Shown here piece after piece: positions 37,205-47,193 of a DNA stretch of 56,517 bases. The stretch's first letter is position 1; each line of letters opens with the position of its first letter. The stretch lies in assembly GCA_905235155.1 (NCBI GenBank), contig CAJOKJ010000006.1, forward strand, positions 1 to 56,517, read 5' to 3'. The notes below the pieces were generated by a model, which was not told where the DNA came from, did not search any database, and was given only the letters and a program-made list of their open reading frames with translations. Both the position numbers and the translations under genes were made by a program. Source of the stretch: Candidatus Gastranaerophilales bacterium. GTDB lineage: Bacteria; Cyanobacteriota; Vampirovibrionia; Gastranaerophilales; Gastranaerophilaceae.

Positions 37205-38572
37205 CTAATTATTTAATGAGTGAATAGGTGCAGGAATTCTGCCACCTCTGTTTACAAATTTGTCAGATAAAAGATTTCCAACGTCCATAATAGGTGCTTC
37301 GCCCAACAATCCGCCATATACAGCAACATCACCGACTTTTTTATTTGGCACGGGTATAATTCTCACCGCTGTTGTTTTTTTGTTAATCATACCAATAGCC
37401 ATTTCATCTGCTATTATGCCTGCAATTACAGAATTTGAAGTATCACCTGGAATAGCAATCATATCTAACCCTACCGAACAAACAGAAGTCATAGCCTCCA
37501 ATTTATCAAAAGTTAAATACCCGTTAGCAGCAGCATCAATCATGCCTGCATCTTCAGAAACAGGAATAAAAGCACCACTTAATCCGCCAACGTGCGAGCT
37601 TGCCATAATACCGCCCTTTTTTACTGCATCATTAAGCATTGCCAGAGCAGCAGTTGTACCATGTGCTCCCGCATGAGAAAGCCCCATTGCTTTAAATATG
37701 CCTGCAACACTATCACCTTCGGCAGGTGTAGGTGCAAGAGATAAATCGATAACACCAAACGGGATAGCTAATCTGTCTGCTAACTTACGTCCTATTAATT
37801 CACCGGTTGTAGTAATTTTAAAGGCAATTCGCTTTATCGTATTTGCAACTTCACTTAAATCAGCATTTTCAGATAACTGTTTAACAGCAGCCATGACAAC
37901 ACCCGGCCCTGAAACTCCAACGTTTAAAGCACATTCAGGTTCGCCATATCCTGAAAAAGCACCCGCCATAAATGGATTATCACCCGGTGCATTACAGAAA
38001 CAAACAAGTTTTGCCGCACCAAGACCATCTTTATCCGCTGTAAGTTCAGCGGATTTTTTTATCACATCTGCCATTTTTAAAATAACATCCATGTTTATTC
38101 CTGCTTTTGAACTTGCAACGTTTACGGAAGAACACACATAATCAGTTACTGCAAGTGCATCAGGAATACTTTCGATTAAAGCCAAATCACCTTTTGTACA
38201 TCCCTTTTCTACAAGTGCAGAAAAACCGCCTATAAAATTAACTTTAACTTCTTTTGCCGCTTTATCCAAAACTTTTGCAAGTCGTACATAATCAAAATTT
38301 TCACAAGACTCACCTAAAACAGATGCAGGTGTAATGGCAATACGTTTATTTATAATCGGAATTGAATATTCATCTTCTAAATCCGAAGCATACCTATACA
38401 AATTTTTAGCATATTTAACAATTTTATTATAAACATTTTCATAAACTTTATCTGCACAATCCGATATGCAATCCCTAAGACTTAATGACATTGTTACAGT
38501 CCTAATATCAAGGTGATGCAGCTTTATCATATTTATAGTTTCTAAGATGTTTTGCTCTTCCATTCCTATCAT
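37205..38572 (-). CDS. PFL-family protein, UPF0210/DUF711
   Basis: 455 residues, full length. It has the family blocks [62 protein letters not shown] and [16 protein letters not shown]. The family is fold-related to pyruvate-formate lyase but lacks the glycyl-radical chemistry; its function is unknown. It is often paired with an ACT-domain gene, which is missing here. The start ATG overlaps the stop of the MotB-like gene (ATGA), so the two are coupled. Confidence 0.93.
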   Translation of the reverse strand: MIGMEEQNILETINMIKLHHLDIRTVTMSLSLRDCISDCADKVYENVYNKIVKYAKNLYRYASDLEDEYSIPIINKRIAITPASVLGESCENFDYVRLAKVLDKAAKEVKVNFIGGFSALVEKGCTKGDLALIESIPDALAVTDYVCSSVNVASSKAGINMDVILKMADVIKKSAELTADKDGLGAAKLVCFCNAPGDNPFMAGAFSGYGEPECALNVGVSGPGVVMAAVKQLSENADLSEVANTIKRIAFKITTTGELIGRKLADRLAIPFGVIDLSLAPTPAEGDSVAGIFKAMGLSHAGAHGTTAALAMLNDAVKKGGIMASSHVGGLSGAFIPVSEDAGMIDAAANGYLTFDKLEAMTSVCSVGLDMIAIPGDTSNSVIAGIIADEMAIGMINKKTTAVRIIPVPNKKVGDVAVYGGLLGEAPIMDVGNLLSDKFVNRGGRIPAPIHSLNN

Positions 38573-39261
38573 TTTTTCAAAATCCCCATAAAGTCCTGTA
38601 AATTAGAACTTTTGACATTTAATTCTAATTCTACACGTCTGCTTTTTGCATAATCTTCTTTACCGTTTACAAGTACAGGTTCAGAAAAGCTTTTTCCTTC
38701 TACCAATAATATTTTATGCAATTTGTCACTATAAGATTTATTATAAGGTGTATAAAAAATGTATTTAGCAACTTCGTTAGCACGCTTTGTAGATAATTCC
38801 ATATTCTTTACAAATTGAATATTCTTATCACCGCCACCTGCAAATAATTGAGAGTCAGTATGACCTTGAATAACAATATTTTCTACTTTATCTGCTATTT
38901 TATCATTTTCAAAAACAGCATTTAGATAAATTGGAATAAACTTATTTAAAAACTGTTTTCCTGCATCAGATAACTCCCAACTTCCGAGCTCAAATAATTG
39001 AACATCTGATAATTTTACATTACCCGTTGTCAAGTCAATTTGTGCATCAATATTTTTTTCTTTTAGTGTTTTAGCTAAATCTTTTGCAACTTCAGATTTA
39101 ATTGTTTGTTCTTGAAGCTTGGCTTGAGAAAAACCTGTCATGGCAAGAACAAACAAAACGATAAAAATAACAGATAAGCCTAAAAGTAAGTCTGTCATTG
39201 TTATCCAAAAAACATTTTCTTGTGTTTCGTTTGAAGTATGATTTAATCTTCCTTTTATCAT
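38569..39261 (-). CDS. MotB/ZorB-like OmpA-domain protein
   Basis: 230 residues: a short cytoplasmic N-terminus, one membrane helix (about 23-41) with an Asp at its start ([12 protein letters not shown]), a linker, and a C-terminal OmpA-like peptidoglycan-binding domain ([29 protein letters not shown]). The Asp is where MotB-type stators bind the driving proton. It lies 7 nt after the MotA-like gene and overlaps the DUF711 gene. No flagellar, Tol or Zorya effector gene is adjacent. Confidence 0.85.
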   Translation of the reverse strand: MIKGRLNHTSNETQENVFWITMTDLLLGLSVIFIVLFVLAMTGFSQAKLQEQTIKSEVAKDLAKTLKEKNIDAQIDLTTGNVKLSDVQLFELGSWELSDAGKQFLNKFIPIYLNAVFENDKIADKVENIVIQGHTDSQLFAGGGDKNIQFVKNMELSTKRANEVAKYIFYTPYNKSYSDKLHKILLVEGKSFSEPVLVNGKEDYAKSRRVELELNVKSSNLQDFMGILKK

Positions 39262-39268
39262 AATATCC

Positions 39269-40198
39269 CTAGAACAACTTATCTACAACATCGCCATCGT
39301 CATTTTTTTTATTATTAATATTAGTAGTAATATTAATCTGCTTAATAGATGAGTTTATATTATTTATACCAAATAACATATTTTCCATATAAGGTACAAT
39401 ATCTTTTGTTATACTGCCTTCAAAAGCATCTTTCAGCTGATTAGGTAAATTAGATAACAATCTTGACAAATTAGCATTTTGAATCTTTGTTTCCTGCAAG
39501 AGCTCTATCAAGAATTTTTCGGAAGAAACATTTTCAAATAACGAGTATAAACTTTCTTGAACGCTCACCAAAGGTATTTTACACAATTTATTGTAGTATA
39601 ATTTTTCAAAAAACATATATATTAATGAAGCACTAACAGCCAATACAGAACACATCGCTGCAATCTGCATACTTGACATTAAACCTGCAACGGACATTAA
39701 CGTTGTATCCTGATTTGAAAAATCAACATGAGTGAAAGCGACTGCTATATTTAAGAAAGTGAATAAAGGTCCAAGACCTGTTAAAATAGTAGGAGCAATC
39801 TGAATAAATTTACTGTTAAACTTTGATGACACAAGAGTTTCTTCATTAAAAAAATATGAAGGATCAACTGTTGTCTGTATAGAATTGACTGTTTGAGAAA
39901 TATTCTTATAAGATACACTGTTATCTTGATTCTTTATTGCAACACTTTCAGGAAAAACTAAAGTACTCTTAAATTCATTCCATGAACTTGAAATAAATTC
40001 CATTTTTGATAAAGCCGCATTAAATTCACCAAATCTATATGATAAATCCGACTTTTTAAATCTTTGCAATAAGTTTTTAAGCGTAAACAAATTTTTATTT
40101 ACACGAACAAAAGATCTATATGTATAAAGCATTATACCAATTGAAGTTGCCAAAATTATAAGTATAGCAGGATCAAACAGATATCTAAAAATATTCAT
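39269..40198 (-). CDS. MotA/TolQ/ZorA-like proton-channel subunit
   Basis: 309 residues with membrane helices at about 11-28, 135-155 (PTILTGLGPLFTFLNIAVAF) and 177-197. The second helix resembles the ZorA/ExbB helix with its TGLG..FTF pattern. A cytoplasmic tail of about 85 residues follows the last helix, and a Lys/Asn-rich end. Together with the next gene it should form a peptidoglycan-anchored ion-driven stator. An AGGGGTG site precedes ATG 40198, and TATAAT lies upstream on the minus strand. Confidence 0.82.
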   Translation of the reverse strand: MNIFRYLFDPAILIILATSIGIMLYTYRSFVRVNKNLFTLKNLLQRFKKSDLSYRFGEFNAALSKMEFISSSWNEFKSTLVFPESVAIKNQDNSVSYKNISQTVNSIQTTVDPSYFFNEETLVSSKFNSKFIQIAPTILTGLGPLFTFLNIAVAFTHVDFSNQDTTLMSVAGLMSSMQIAAMCSVLAVSASLIYMFFEKLYYNKLCKIPLVSVQESLYSLFENVSSEKFLIELLQETKIQNANLSRLLSNLPNQLKDAFEGSITKDIVPYMENMLFGINNINSSIKQINITTNINNKKNDDGDVVDKLF

Positions 40199-40242
40199 AA
40201 CTTACACCCCTATCATGTACACAATTATTATATAATAAATAA

Positions 40243-40276
40243 TTGATTTTTAACATAAATGTTGTAAAATTAAAGA
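40243..40276 (+). promoter_or_regulatory. Promoter of the 40277 gene; predicted leaderless start
   Basis: TTGATT (40243-40248), a 16-nt spacer and TAAAAT (40265-40270) lie 6 nt before the ATG at 40277. There is no Shine-Dalgarno site. Confidence 0.6.
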
Positions 40277-43200
40277 ATGAAATGTCCAAAATGTGGTGCA
40301 ACAATTAAAGACGACGCCCTTGTGTGCCAAAATTGTAAAAAAGTTTTAAAACTTGTTTGCCCTATTTGCCATGCTATAAACACAAAAAACACCTGCCATC
40401 AATGCGGCTATATAATCCTTAATAAATGTCATAATTGCGGGAAAATAAATCAAACTATCGTAGGAAATTGTCCGAAATGCGGGTTTGATACAAATGTTAG
40501 TGCAATTCTGCAAGTTTCTAACTGCGAAGAATTTGCCAGTCTGACACTTGATTTTCCGAACCTGGAAGACATGAAAAAGGTTCTTGGCTCACAACAACTG
40601 TATGATAAGTTTAAGGAAAAATTAAATAATCTCATATTTGATTACGCTAAATCTATTGGACTTAAGCGAGGAGTTTTCGGACATACATACCTTATCAGGT
40701 TTAACAAAGATTATACATTTGCGTCTTCTGCTAAGAATGCAATGAAATCTACTATCGAATTATTAACTTTAATAACAACTCTTAATTCAAAACTTACAAA
40801 AGAAAAAGATATTCAATTACGTTGTAATGCCGCAATTTTAAAACGTGACGTATATGCTCCGACTGACGACTATAAATCAGGTGTAAATATTAATATGATT
40901 TATGAGGATATTCACCAAAACAAGCTTTTAAAAAAATTGCAATTAATAGTTGATGGCAGTATATATGAAGTAGTCGGCAAAACGTATAACATGTCTTCAA
41001 TTGGAATGACTATCGCAAAAAATCAAAGAACTTTTTTATACGAAACAAACCTTGAAAATTATATTGACGTAGAAAAAGAAGAAAAAACAGAAGACAATAT
41101 TGATGACATTCAAATTGATATACCAAATATAATTGATGCAGTAAATGAACAACTTGAAGAAGAAGACTCCATATATGACATTGAAGGTATTTCTTTTAAT
41201 GAAATTCAATGTAAATTTACTAAAGATATTTCACAAGGACTATCAAATAAAATCACAGAAAGCCTTGCAAGAAATAAAAAACAAATATTAGTCATAAAAG
41301 GTAAAAAAGAGTACCAAATCAGAACAGCAGAATTGGTTGACAAAATAAAAAGTGCAAATATATACTCTAATATTCATCAAATGGTTTGTTATGACGCTAT
41401 GCAATTTAAGCCTTACGGCTTCTTTAATGATTTCATAACAAAAAACATGACACAAAATGCCGGATTTACAGCAATTGCACAAATTGATAAAGAAGGATAT
41501 ATTGCAGATTTAATAAATCTAAAAGAACGTGAAATGCCTCATCCTGACGAAGTTAGAGCCGGAACAATTCAACTTATAAAACAAGCACTTCATCAGCTTA
41601 ATAATTCATTAATTATCATTGAAAATGCAGAAAAAATGGATGATACATCAAATGAAATATTGAAACATCTGCTGAACTCTTTTGAAGAATTCAATATAAG
41701 TTTAGTAATATTAGCAGACAAAGATTACAGCCTGCATAAAAATTCTCATTTTATATTATCAAAAAGAGAATATACGGAAATAACATTAAAACCCACACCA
41801 ATAAAGGAATTAATAAATGCAAATGCGAACCTTTGCAAAAATATACTCGATTCATTCTATATGCAAAAAATATCAAAAAATACAAAAGGTTCTCAAATGT
41901 ACTTTATGCAGGCAATGGTTCATTTAATGGACTTAGGTATATTTAAAGTTGAAAAAGGAACAATAAAACTTGATAAGACAGAATCGGTAGTTTTTCCAAC
42001 AACTCTTGATGAACTAATTTGTCAAAGAATCAGGTTCATCAAAAGCATAGACCAAAATTTATTTATGCTTTTTGCTTGCACACTTATACTAGGACCGCAA
42101 ATAAACTTACAAAATTTTGTAAACTTTGGAATACAGGGTATAAATGATTATTTATCATACTTGGAAATGAAAGGATTTATATCAATTGAAAAAAATGTTA
42201 TTACGGTACAAAGTTACAATCTATACTACCAAAATATTCAAAAAGTCTTAACACTGCAAGAAAAAACAGAAATCTCTAAACTTATAATAAATAACATTTA
42301 CAAAAAAAATAGCATAAATCCTATACTTGCACAGTTATATGAAATAGTTAACGATACAAAAAATGAGTTTGTGCAATGGGAAAACCTGTCAAATATAAAC
42401 CGTTCACTTGGTGATTTTAGTGCATATTTCAATTGCAGCACAAGATTATTGAAAATGCTATCAAATAACATAAATGAATCTACCGACAAATCTATTGAAG
42501 AATATAAAATGGAAGTGTACGAAAATATTACAAATTTACTATATAAATACACACCTGAAAAAATATCAAACATAACTCAAGTAATTATTAATAATTTTGA
42601 AACAGGAACAAACAACAAAAAAATTGTAAATTTATGCAATAAAATAATGCAGGGCTGCATAATATCAGGAAATTACTCATTTGCACTAAATATGTCTAAT
42701 AAGGTATTATCAAATTTAGAAAATGGCAGTATAAACCCAAAATCAACTGACTTCAGCCAACAAGCACTATTAACCTCATTAATCAGACTTGAAATATTAT
42801 TTAATGTCGGTCAAATGGAAGATTGTATAACATTAGGTGACGATATATTTTCACATTTGCTTAATGTACCATTAGAAAGTATATGTCCAAAGAGCTATAC
42901 AATAAATCAATTTAAAAATTTAATAGTTGACTCCATAGGATATGTAATTTTTGCAAAAACACTCCAATTAAAAAATAATACTTACAAATTCTGCGAAATT
43001 GCAGAAAAAATTACCACGCTGCCTGAAGGGTATAAATTATTTGTTGATTTAAATAACTTATTGCATGGTAAAGAATTAAATAATATCTATCGTCCGGATG
43101 ACAGTGATAAATTTGGGTCAACACTATACTACATAATATATGCTTTTGCAAATTGTCAAAATAATCCTGATGTATTTGCCGAAGAAATTTACCACGCTAA

Positions 43201-43609
43201 AATAAAAGCAAAAGAACACAAATTAATTCAACTGGAGCTATTCTGTGATTTAATGATTGGAAAAGCCTACTCGGACAGAAATCAAATCAAAAAAGCATCC
43301 TCAATCATAAACAGCGTATTGGAAACATCACAAGAATACGGACTGAAATTTTTGTTTAATATTGCAGCATACGCAACAGCAAGTATTGCTCTAAAAACAC
43401 ATGAAATAAACAACGCACACGGAATTTTATCGAACAGTATAATTCAAATTGAAAAAGATCAAAATCTTAATTTATATACGCTAATGTTATATAAATTATT
43501 GTATGCAAAAACACTTCAAGTAAAAAAAGAAGACAATCAAGCAAATTTCTGCTATAATCAAGCAGTTGAAATAGCAAAAACACATAACATAAAATTAAAT
43601 AATATATAA
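40277..43609 (+). CDS. Zinc-ribbon / cyclase-like / AAA-like / TPR-like scaffold protein
   Basis: 1110 residues. Three zinc ribbons open the protein (CxxC pairs at 3/17, 28/40 and 51/65). Residues about 85-260 follow the outline of a class III cyclase domain (SGVNINMIYE matches the VNxAaR region), but the second metal Asp is missing (FGH instead of GD). Residues about 320-560 look like the AAA/NACHT-type ATPase found in cyclase-AAA-TPR proteins (CYDAMQFKPYGFFNDFI; Walker B-like LIIIENAEKMD), but the P-loop position reads VIKGKKEYQIR with no GxxxxGK[ST]. The remainder is helical, TPR-like. I infer a catalytically dead signalling scaffold. It has a leaderless-type start; glgA follows after 10 nt. 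Confidence 0.7.
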   Translation: MKCPKCGATIKDDALVCQNCKKVLKLVCPICHAINTKNTCHQCGYIILNKCHNCGKINQTIVGNCPKCGFDTNVSAILQVSNCEEFASLTLDFPNLEDMKKVLGSQQLYDKFKEKLNNLIFDYAKSIGLKRGVFGHTYLIRFNKDYTFASSAKNAMKSTIELLTLITTLNSKLTKEKDIQLRCNAAILKRDVYAPTDDYKSGVNINMIYEDIHQNKLLKKLQLIVDGSIYEVVGKTYNMSSIGMTIAKNQRTFLYETNLENYIDVEKEEKTEDNIDDIQIDIPNIIDAVNEQLEEEDSIYDIEGISFNEIQCKFTKDISQGLSNKITESLARNKKQILVIKGKKEYQIRTAELVDKIKSANIYSNIHQMVCYDAMQFKPYGFFNDFITKNMTQNAGFTAIAQIDKEGYIADLINLKEREMPHPDEVRAGTIQLIKQALHQLNNSLIIIENAEKMDDTSNEILKHLLNSFEEFNISLVILADKDYSLHKNSHFILSKREYTEITLKPTPIKELINANANLCKNILDSFYMQKISKNTKGSQMYFMQAMVHLMDLGIFKVEKGTIKLDKTESVVFPTTLDELICQRIRFIKSIDQNLFMLFACTLILGPQINLQNFVNFGIQGINDYLSYLEMKGFISIEKNVITVQSYNLYYQNIQKVLTLQEKTEISKLIINNIYKKNSINPILAQLYEIVNDTKNEFVQWENLSNINRSLGDFSAYFNCSTRLLKMLSNNINESTDKSIEEYKMEVYENITNLLYKYTPEKISNITQVIINNFETGTNNKKIVNLCNKIMQGCIISGNYSFALNMSNKVLSNLENGSINPKSTDFSQQALLTSLIRLEILFNVGQMEDCITLGDDIFSHLLNVPLESICPKSYTINQFKNLIVDSIGYVIFAKTLQLKNNTYKFCEIAEKITTLPEGYKLFVDLNNLLHGKELNNIYRPDDSDKFGSTLYYIIYAFANCQNNPDVFAEEIYHAKIKAKEHKLIQLELFCDLMIGKAYSDRNQIKKASSIINSVLETSQEYGLKFLFNIAAYATASIALKTHEINNAHGILSNSIIQIEKDQNLNLYTLMLYKLLYAKTLQVKKEDNQANFCYNQAVEIAKTHNIKLNNI

Positions 43610-43619
43610 AGGAGAAAAA

Positions 43620-45065
43620 ATGAAAGTATTATTTGCAGCAGCAGAAGTAGCACCATTCTCAAAAGCAGGCGGTCTTGCAGATGTAGTGGGAAGCGTACCT
43701 AAAGAATTAGAAAGAAATGTCGAATTAGCTATTTTTACACCACTACACGGTTGTATAGACAAAGAAAAATTTGGAATAACAGAATATCCAAATTCTGAAA
43801 TGTGGATAACTTTTGGATATCAAGGACATAAATTCAAATTATATACCTGCAAATTACCGGGAACAAAAATAAATGTATTCTTTATTCAAAATGACTGGTA
43901 TTTTGGCTGTTTTAATGAAGTATATCCAAAATACTTAGACACCAGATACGAACACGAAAGATATGTTGCATTTTCACTGGCTGTTCTTGAATATGCAAAA
44001 GCACTAAATTTTAAAGCAGATGTTGTACACACACACGACTGGCATACAGCAATGATACCAATGTTTATAAAATCAAACTACAAATATGATGAATTTTGGA
44101 ATAAAGCTAAAAACGTTTTCCAAATACATAATTTAGCATATCAAGGAATTTGGCACGATGATATCCTTGACTTTGCAAATATGCGTAAAGATATAGTGTT
44201 TAATCAATGGGGACTAGAACATTACGGCATGGTGAACTGGGTAAAAGGTGCAATAAACTACTCAGATGCAATCCTTGTTGTTTCACCGAAATATGCTCAA
44301 GAAATTTTAACACCGGAATTTGGTGAAGGAATGGACTATACATTAAGAATGAATCAAGGAAAAATTCACGGTATAATCAACGGTATTGATTACACAGCAT
44401 TTGACCCTAAACACGATAAAGCATTAGAAAAAAACTATGACGCAAATTCATTAAAGAAAAAACAAGATAATAAGAAAAAAGTCTGCGAACATTTTGGTCT
44501 AAAATATAACCCTGATAGACCTCTTGTTGCAATGGTATCAAGACTTGTAGACCAAAAAGGTATTGATTTAATAAGGGCAGAAGAAGGCGAATTAATGAAT
44601 ATGCCTGCTGATTTTGTATTTTTAGGCTCAGGAGCCGACGAATACCAAAATCTTTTAATATGGCTATCTAATAATTCACCAAACATTCGAGCAGAAATAG
44701 GATACAATGGAAAACTTGCAAATCTTATGTACGCAGGTTCAGATTTATTCCTTATGCCTTCAAGATTTGAACCTTGCGGATTAAGCCAACTTATAGCAAT
44801 GAGATATGGTTCACTTCCTGTTGTAAGAGCAACCGGAGGACTTGATGATACTGTAAAGGGCGAACCTCAAGATAAAGCTAATGGCTTTAAATTCTGGAGA
44901 TACAACGGATGGGATATGAAAGAAGCACTATATTATGCATTCAATACCTACTATAACAACAAAAAAGTATTTGAAAACATGCAAAAAAATGCAATGAAAT
45001 CAGATTTTAGCTGGAAAATAAGTGCTCAAAAATATCTTGATTTATATAAAAATTTATTGAAATAA
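43620..45065 (+). CDS. glgA: Glycogen synthase (ADP-glucose type, GT5)
   Basis: 481 residues. N-terminal KAGGLADVVGSVPKEL carries the ADP-glucose-binding Lys. HTHDWHTAMIP, IHNLAYQG, NGIDYTAFDP, the C-terminal SRFEPCGLSQLIAMRYG and VRATGGLDDTV blocks are all present. It elongates alpha-1,4-glucan. AAAGGAG lies 6 nt upstream of the ATG. It is co-transcribed with the 40277 scaffold gene and ends at a strong terminator. No other glg gene is in the window. Confidence 0.96.
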   Translation: MKVLFAAAEVAPFSKAGGLADVVGSVPKELERNVELAIFTPLHGCIDKEKFGITEYPNSEMWITFGYQGHKFKLYTCKLPGTKINVFFIQNDWYFGCFNEVYPKYLDTRYEHERYVAFSLAVLEYAKALNFKADVVHTHDWHTAMIPMFIKSNYKYDEFWNKAKNVFQIHNLAYQGIWHDDILDFANMRKDIVFNQWGLEHYGMVNWVKGAINYSDAILVVSPKYAQEILTPEFGEGMDYTLRMNQGKIHGIINGIDYTAFDPKHDKALEKNYDANSLKKKQDNKKKVCEHFGLKYNPDRPLVAMVSRLVDQKGIDLIRAEEGELMNMPADFVFLGSGADEYQNLLIWLSNNSPNIRAEIGYNGKLANLMYAGSDLFLMPSRFEPCGLSQLIAMRYGSLPVVRATGGLDDTVKGEPQDKANGFKFWRYNGWDMKEALYYAFNTYYNNKKVFENMQKNAMKSDFSWKISAQKYLDLYKNLLK

Positions 45066-45129
45066 ATTGCCAAAAAACACTTATATTGTGAAAAATACAC
45101 TATTAACATTTGTAAACATTTAGTAAAAA

Positions 45130-45158
45130 TTGCCTGCCATGCGGGCAATTTTTTTTTT
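45130..45158 (+). terminator. Rho-independent terminator of glgA
   Basis: TTGCCTGC (45130-45137), loop CAT, GCGGGCAA (45141-45148, one G-T pair) and T10. Confidence 0.93.
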
Positions 45159-45203
45159 GAGGAAACTTAGATAAGTATAAGTGTAAAAGGTAGGAGTTTT
45201 CAA

Positions 45204-46532
45204 ATGAACGTAAATGCAATTAATGCAGTAAAAAGCACAACTTATGCAGCACCAAAATCAAATGTTGTAAAAAATGCACAATCTGATATCAAACCAACAT
45301 TTCAATATAGTGCATTAGATAAAATGAGTGCTCTTGGTATGAGTATGGTACAACCAAGAAAAACAATGGCAGTATCGTTCACAGGTTGGGCTCCTGAAGC
45401 ACATAATAAGGAAACCATTGAAAAAATGGTTAAAATAATGAAAGACCCTAAAGTTCAAAAAATTGCAGTATCAGGTCATACATCACCTGACGGTGACAGC
45501 TTTGGTACTTCTTTTGCTATGGCAAACTTAATCAACCAAGCAACAGGTAAAAAAGTTGATGTATTTGTTTTTGGTGACAAATTCCCTGAACATTACAACT
45601 ACCTAAACACTAATCCTGATGTAAATGTTATCGTTCACAAACCCGGAAAACCTGAAGATGCAGACAAAGCAGCAGAAAAATACGGTAAATATGATTTAGC
45701 AATCGCAGTTGACTGTGCTGAAACTAAATTAATGGCACCTGATTACAGAAAAGGTGTTATGAATAAAGCAACATACAGCTTAAAAATTGACCACCACCCA
45801 TATAAAGAAGAATACAGCGAAAAATGGGGCAGAACAGTAAACAACAAATATGCAAAAACAGAAAATTTAATCGATAGTTCATTACCTGCCGCAGCAGAAA
45901 TTGCAATGCAATTCGTTGAACCTTTAGGATTGAAACCTGAAGAATTAAGAAAAGAAGCAAAAGATGCAATGTTTACAGGTATGCTAACAGATACCGGTTG
46001 CTTCAAATATGCAGGTACTCCAATGACATTTGAAGATGCTGCGTTGTTAATGAAAGCAGGTGTAAATAACCGTGAAGTTAATTTAAACGCATTAGGCAAT
46101 ACTCCAAAAGTAGTTTTAGATGCAGAAAAAGTAGCACTGGATAAAATTCAATATTCAGATAACGGCAAAGTTGCATATATTATTGAAGATGCAGATATTA
46201 AAGCAGCAAAGAAAGCTTGTAAAGATGCAGGATATGCTCAAGAAGGTAAAGATGCAGTTAAGGATGTTTGCGGAAGATTACCTGAACTTGAAGGTGTAGA
46301 AGTTGGTTTCAAAGTTGCGGAATTCGGTGGTGCTGCTGCATTATCAATAAGAAGCAGAAGCTTTGATGTATCTGAAATTGCAAGACAATACGGTGGTGGA
46401 GGTCACAAAAACGCTGCTGCATTCCAAATTCCAAAAAATGGTAGAACAACAGAAGAAACAGTTAAAGCATTTGTTGATGAATTAAGTGCAAAAATTGAAG
46501 CATACGAAGCAAATAATAAAAAAGTTGCATAA
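45204..46532 (+). CDS. DHH-family phosphoesterase (NrnA-like) with an N-terminal extension
   Basis: 442 residues. The DHH motifs are clear: SGHTSPDGDSFG (90-101), AVDCAE, IDHHPY, and the DHHA1 glycine motif QYGGGGHKNAAAF near the C-terminus. Such proteins degrade nanoRNA, pAp or cyclic-dinucleotide products. The first ~65 residues are not part of the family: Asn/Lys/Ala/Ser-rich, without a signal peptide, ending KTMAVSFTG. TAGGAG precedes ATG 45204, so the extension looks translated. Monocistronic between two terminators. Confidence 0.88.
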   Translation: MNVNAINAVKSTTYAAPKSNVVKNAQSDIKPTFQYSALDKMSALGMSMVQPRKTMAVSFTGWAPEAHNKETIEKMVKIMKDPKVQKIAVSGHTSPDGDSFGTSFAMANLINQATGKKVDVFVFGDKFPEHYNYLNTNPDVNVIVHKPGKPEDADKAAEKYGKYDLAIAVDCAETKLMAPDYRKGVMNKATYSLKIDHHPYKEEYSEKWGRTVNNKYAKTENLIDSSLPAAAEIAMQFVEPLGLKPEELRKEAKDAMFTGMLTDTGCFKYAGTPMTFEDAALLMKAGVNNREVNLNALGNTPKVVLDAEKVALDKIQYSDNGKVAYIIEDADIKAAKKACKDAGYAQEGKDAVKDVCGRLPELEGVEVGFKVAEFGGAAALSIRSRSFDVSEIARQYGGGGHKNAAAFQIPKNGRTTEETVKAFVDELSAKIEAYEANNKKVA

Positions 46533-46554
46533 AATATTTAAAATCATAAAAAAA

Positions 46555-46582
46555 ACGGAGTCTAAAACAGACTCCGTTTTTT
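46555..46582 (+). terminator. Rho-independent terminator of the DHH gene
   Basis: ACGGAGTCT (46555-46563), loop AAAAC, AGACTCCGT (46569-46577) and a T-run to 46582. An A-run on the other side would let it work on the minus strand too. Confidence 0.95.
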
Positions 46583-46591
46583 ATTTGCGAC

Positions 46592-46626
46592 TTGACAAAG
46601 GTTATAAATAAATATAAATTAGTAAT
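46592..46626 (+). promoter_or_regulatory. pncC promoter; probable leaderless start
   Basis: TTGACA (46592-46597) is a perfect -35. TAAATT (46615-46620) at a 17-nt spacing lies 6 nt before ATG 46627; TATAAA (46613-46618) is an alternative -10 at 15 nt. Confidence 0.6.
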
Positions 46627-47193
46627 ATGAAAAAATTTATTGAAAGCCTAAAATACTTTAAACAACAAATGGATTCTTCGCTAGAACAAAATATCGCAAG
46701 AATTTTATTTTACTATTCATTAAAAATTTCAACCGCTGAATCCTGTACAGGAGGTCTTTTAAGTTCAAGACTAACAGATGTTGCAGGCAGTTCTTCATAT
46801 ACAAAAGAAAATTTTATTACTTACGCAAATGAATCAAAAATGGAACTTCTGAATGTTTCTCAAGAAACTCTTGAAACACAAGGTGCAGTTAGCAAAGAAT
46901 GTGCTATTGAAATGGCAGAGGGACTTTTTCAAAAAACAGGGTGCGACATTGCAATTACGACAACAGGCATTGCAGGCCCAACAACACCGGAAGAAAACAA
47001 ACCTGTCGGTTTAATGTATGTTGCAATAAAAAATAAATACTTGACTCTTGTTAGGGAATTCAACATTAACCCTAACCATAGCAGGAAAATAATTAAATTC
47101 CTCTTCACTCAAGCAGCATTGGAATTTTTAACAGAATTTCTGAACCAAAACTATACAACTGCTATGACGCAACTATCTGAGTCAAAAGATTAG
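46627..47193 (+). CDS. pncC: CinA C-terminal family protein, nicotinamide-nucleotide amidase
   Basis: 188 residues, a stand-alone CinA C-terminal domain with about 20 extra N-terminal residues. Motifs are TAESCTGGLLSSRL (36-49, catalytic Ser), ENFITYANESK, LETQGAVSKECA and TTTGIAGPTTPEENKPVG. PncC deamidates NMN to NaMN for NAD recycling. It lacks a Shine-Dalgarno site and has a good promoter next to the ATG. Its end overlaps the convergent 47162 gene by 32 nt. Confidence 0.9.
   Translation: MKKFIESLKYFKQQMDSSLEQNIARILFYYSLKISTAESCTGGLLSSRLTDVAGSSSYTKENFITYANESKMELLNVSQETLETQGAVSKECAIEMAEGLFQKTGCDIAITTTGIAGPTTPEENKPVGLMYVAIKNKYLTLVREFNINPNHSRKIIKFLFTQAALEFLTEFLNQNYTTAMTQLSESKD

Noticed and set aside
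37205-43609. A Zorya anti-phage system (ZorA/ZorB-like pair)
   Set aside because: The ZorC and ZorD (helicase/nuclease) effectors are missing and the MotA-like tail is short; reported only as an orphan stator.
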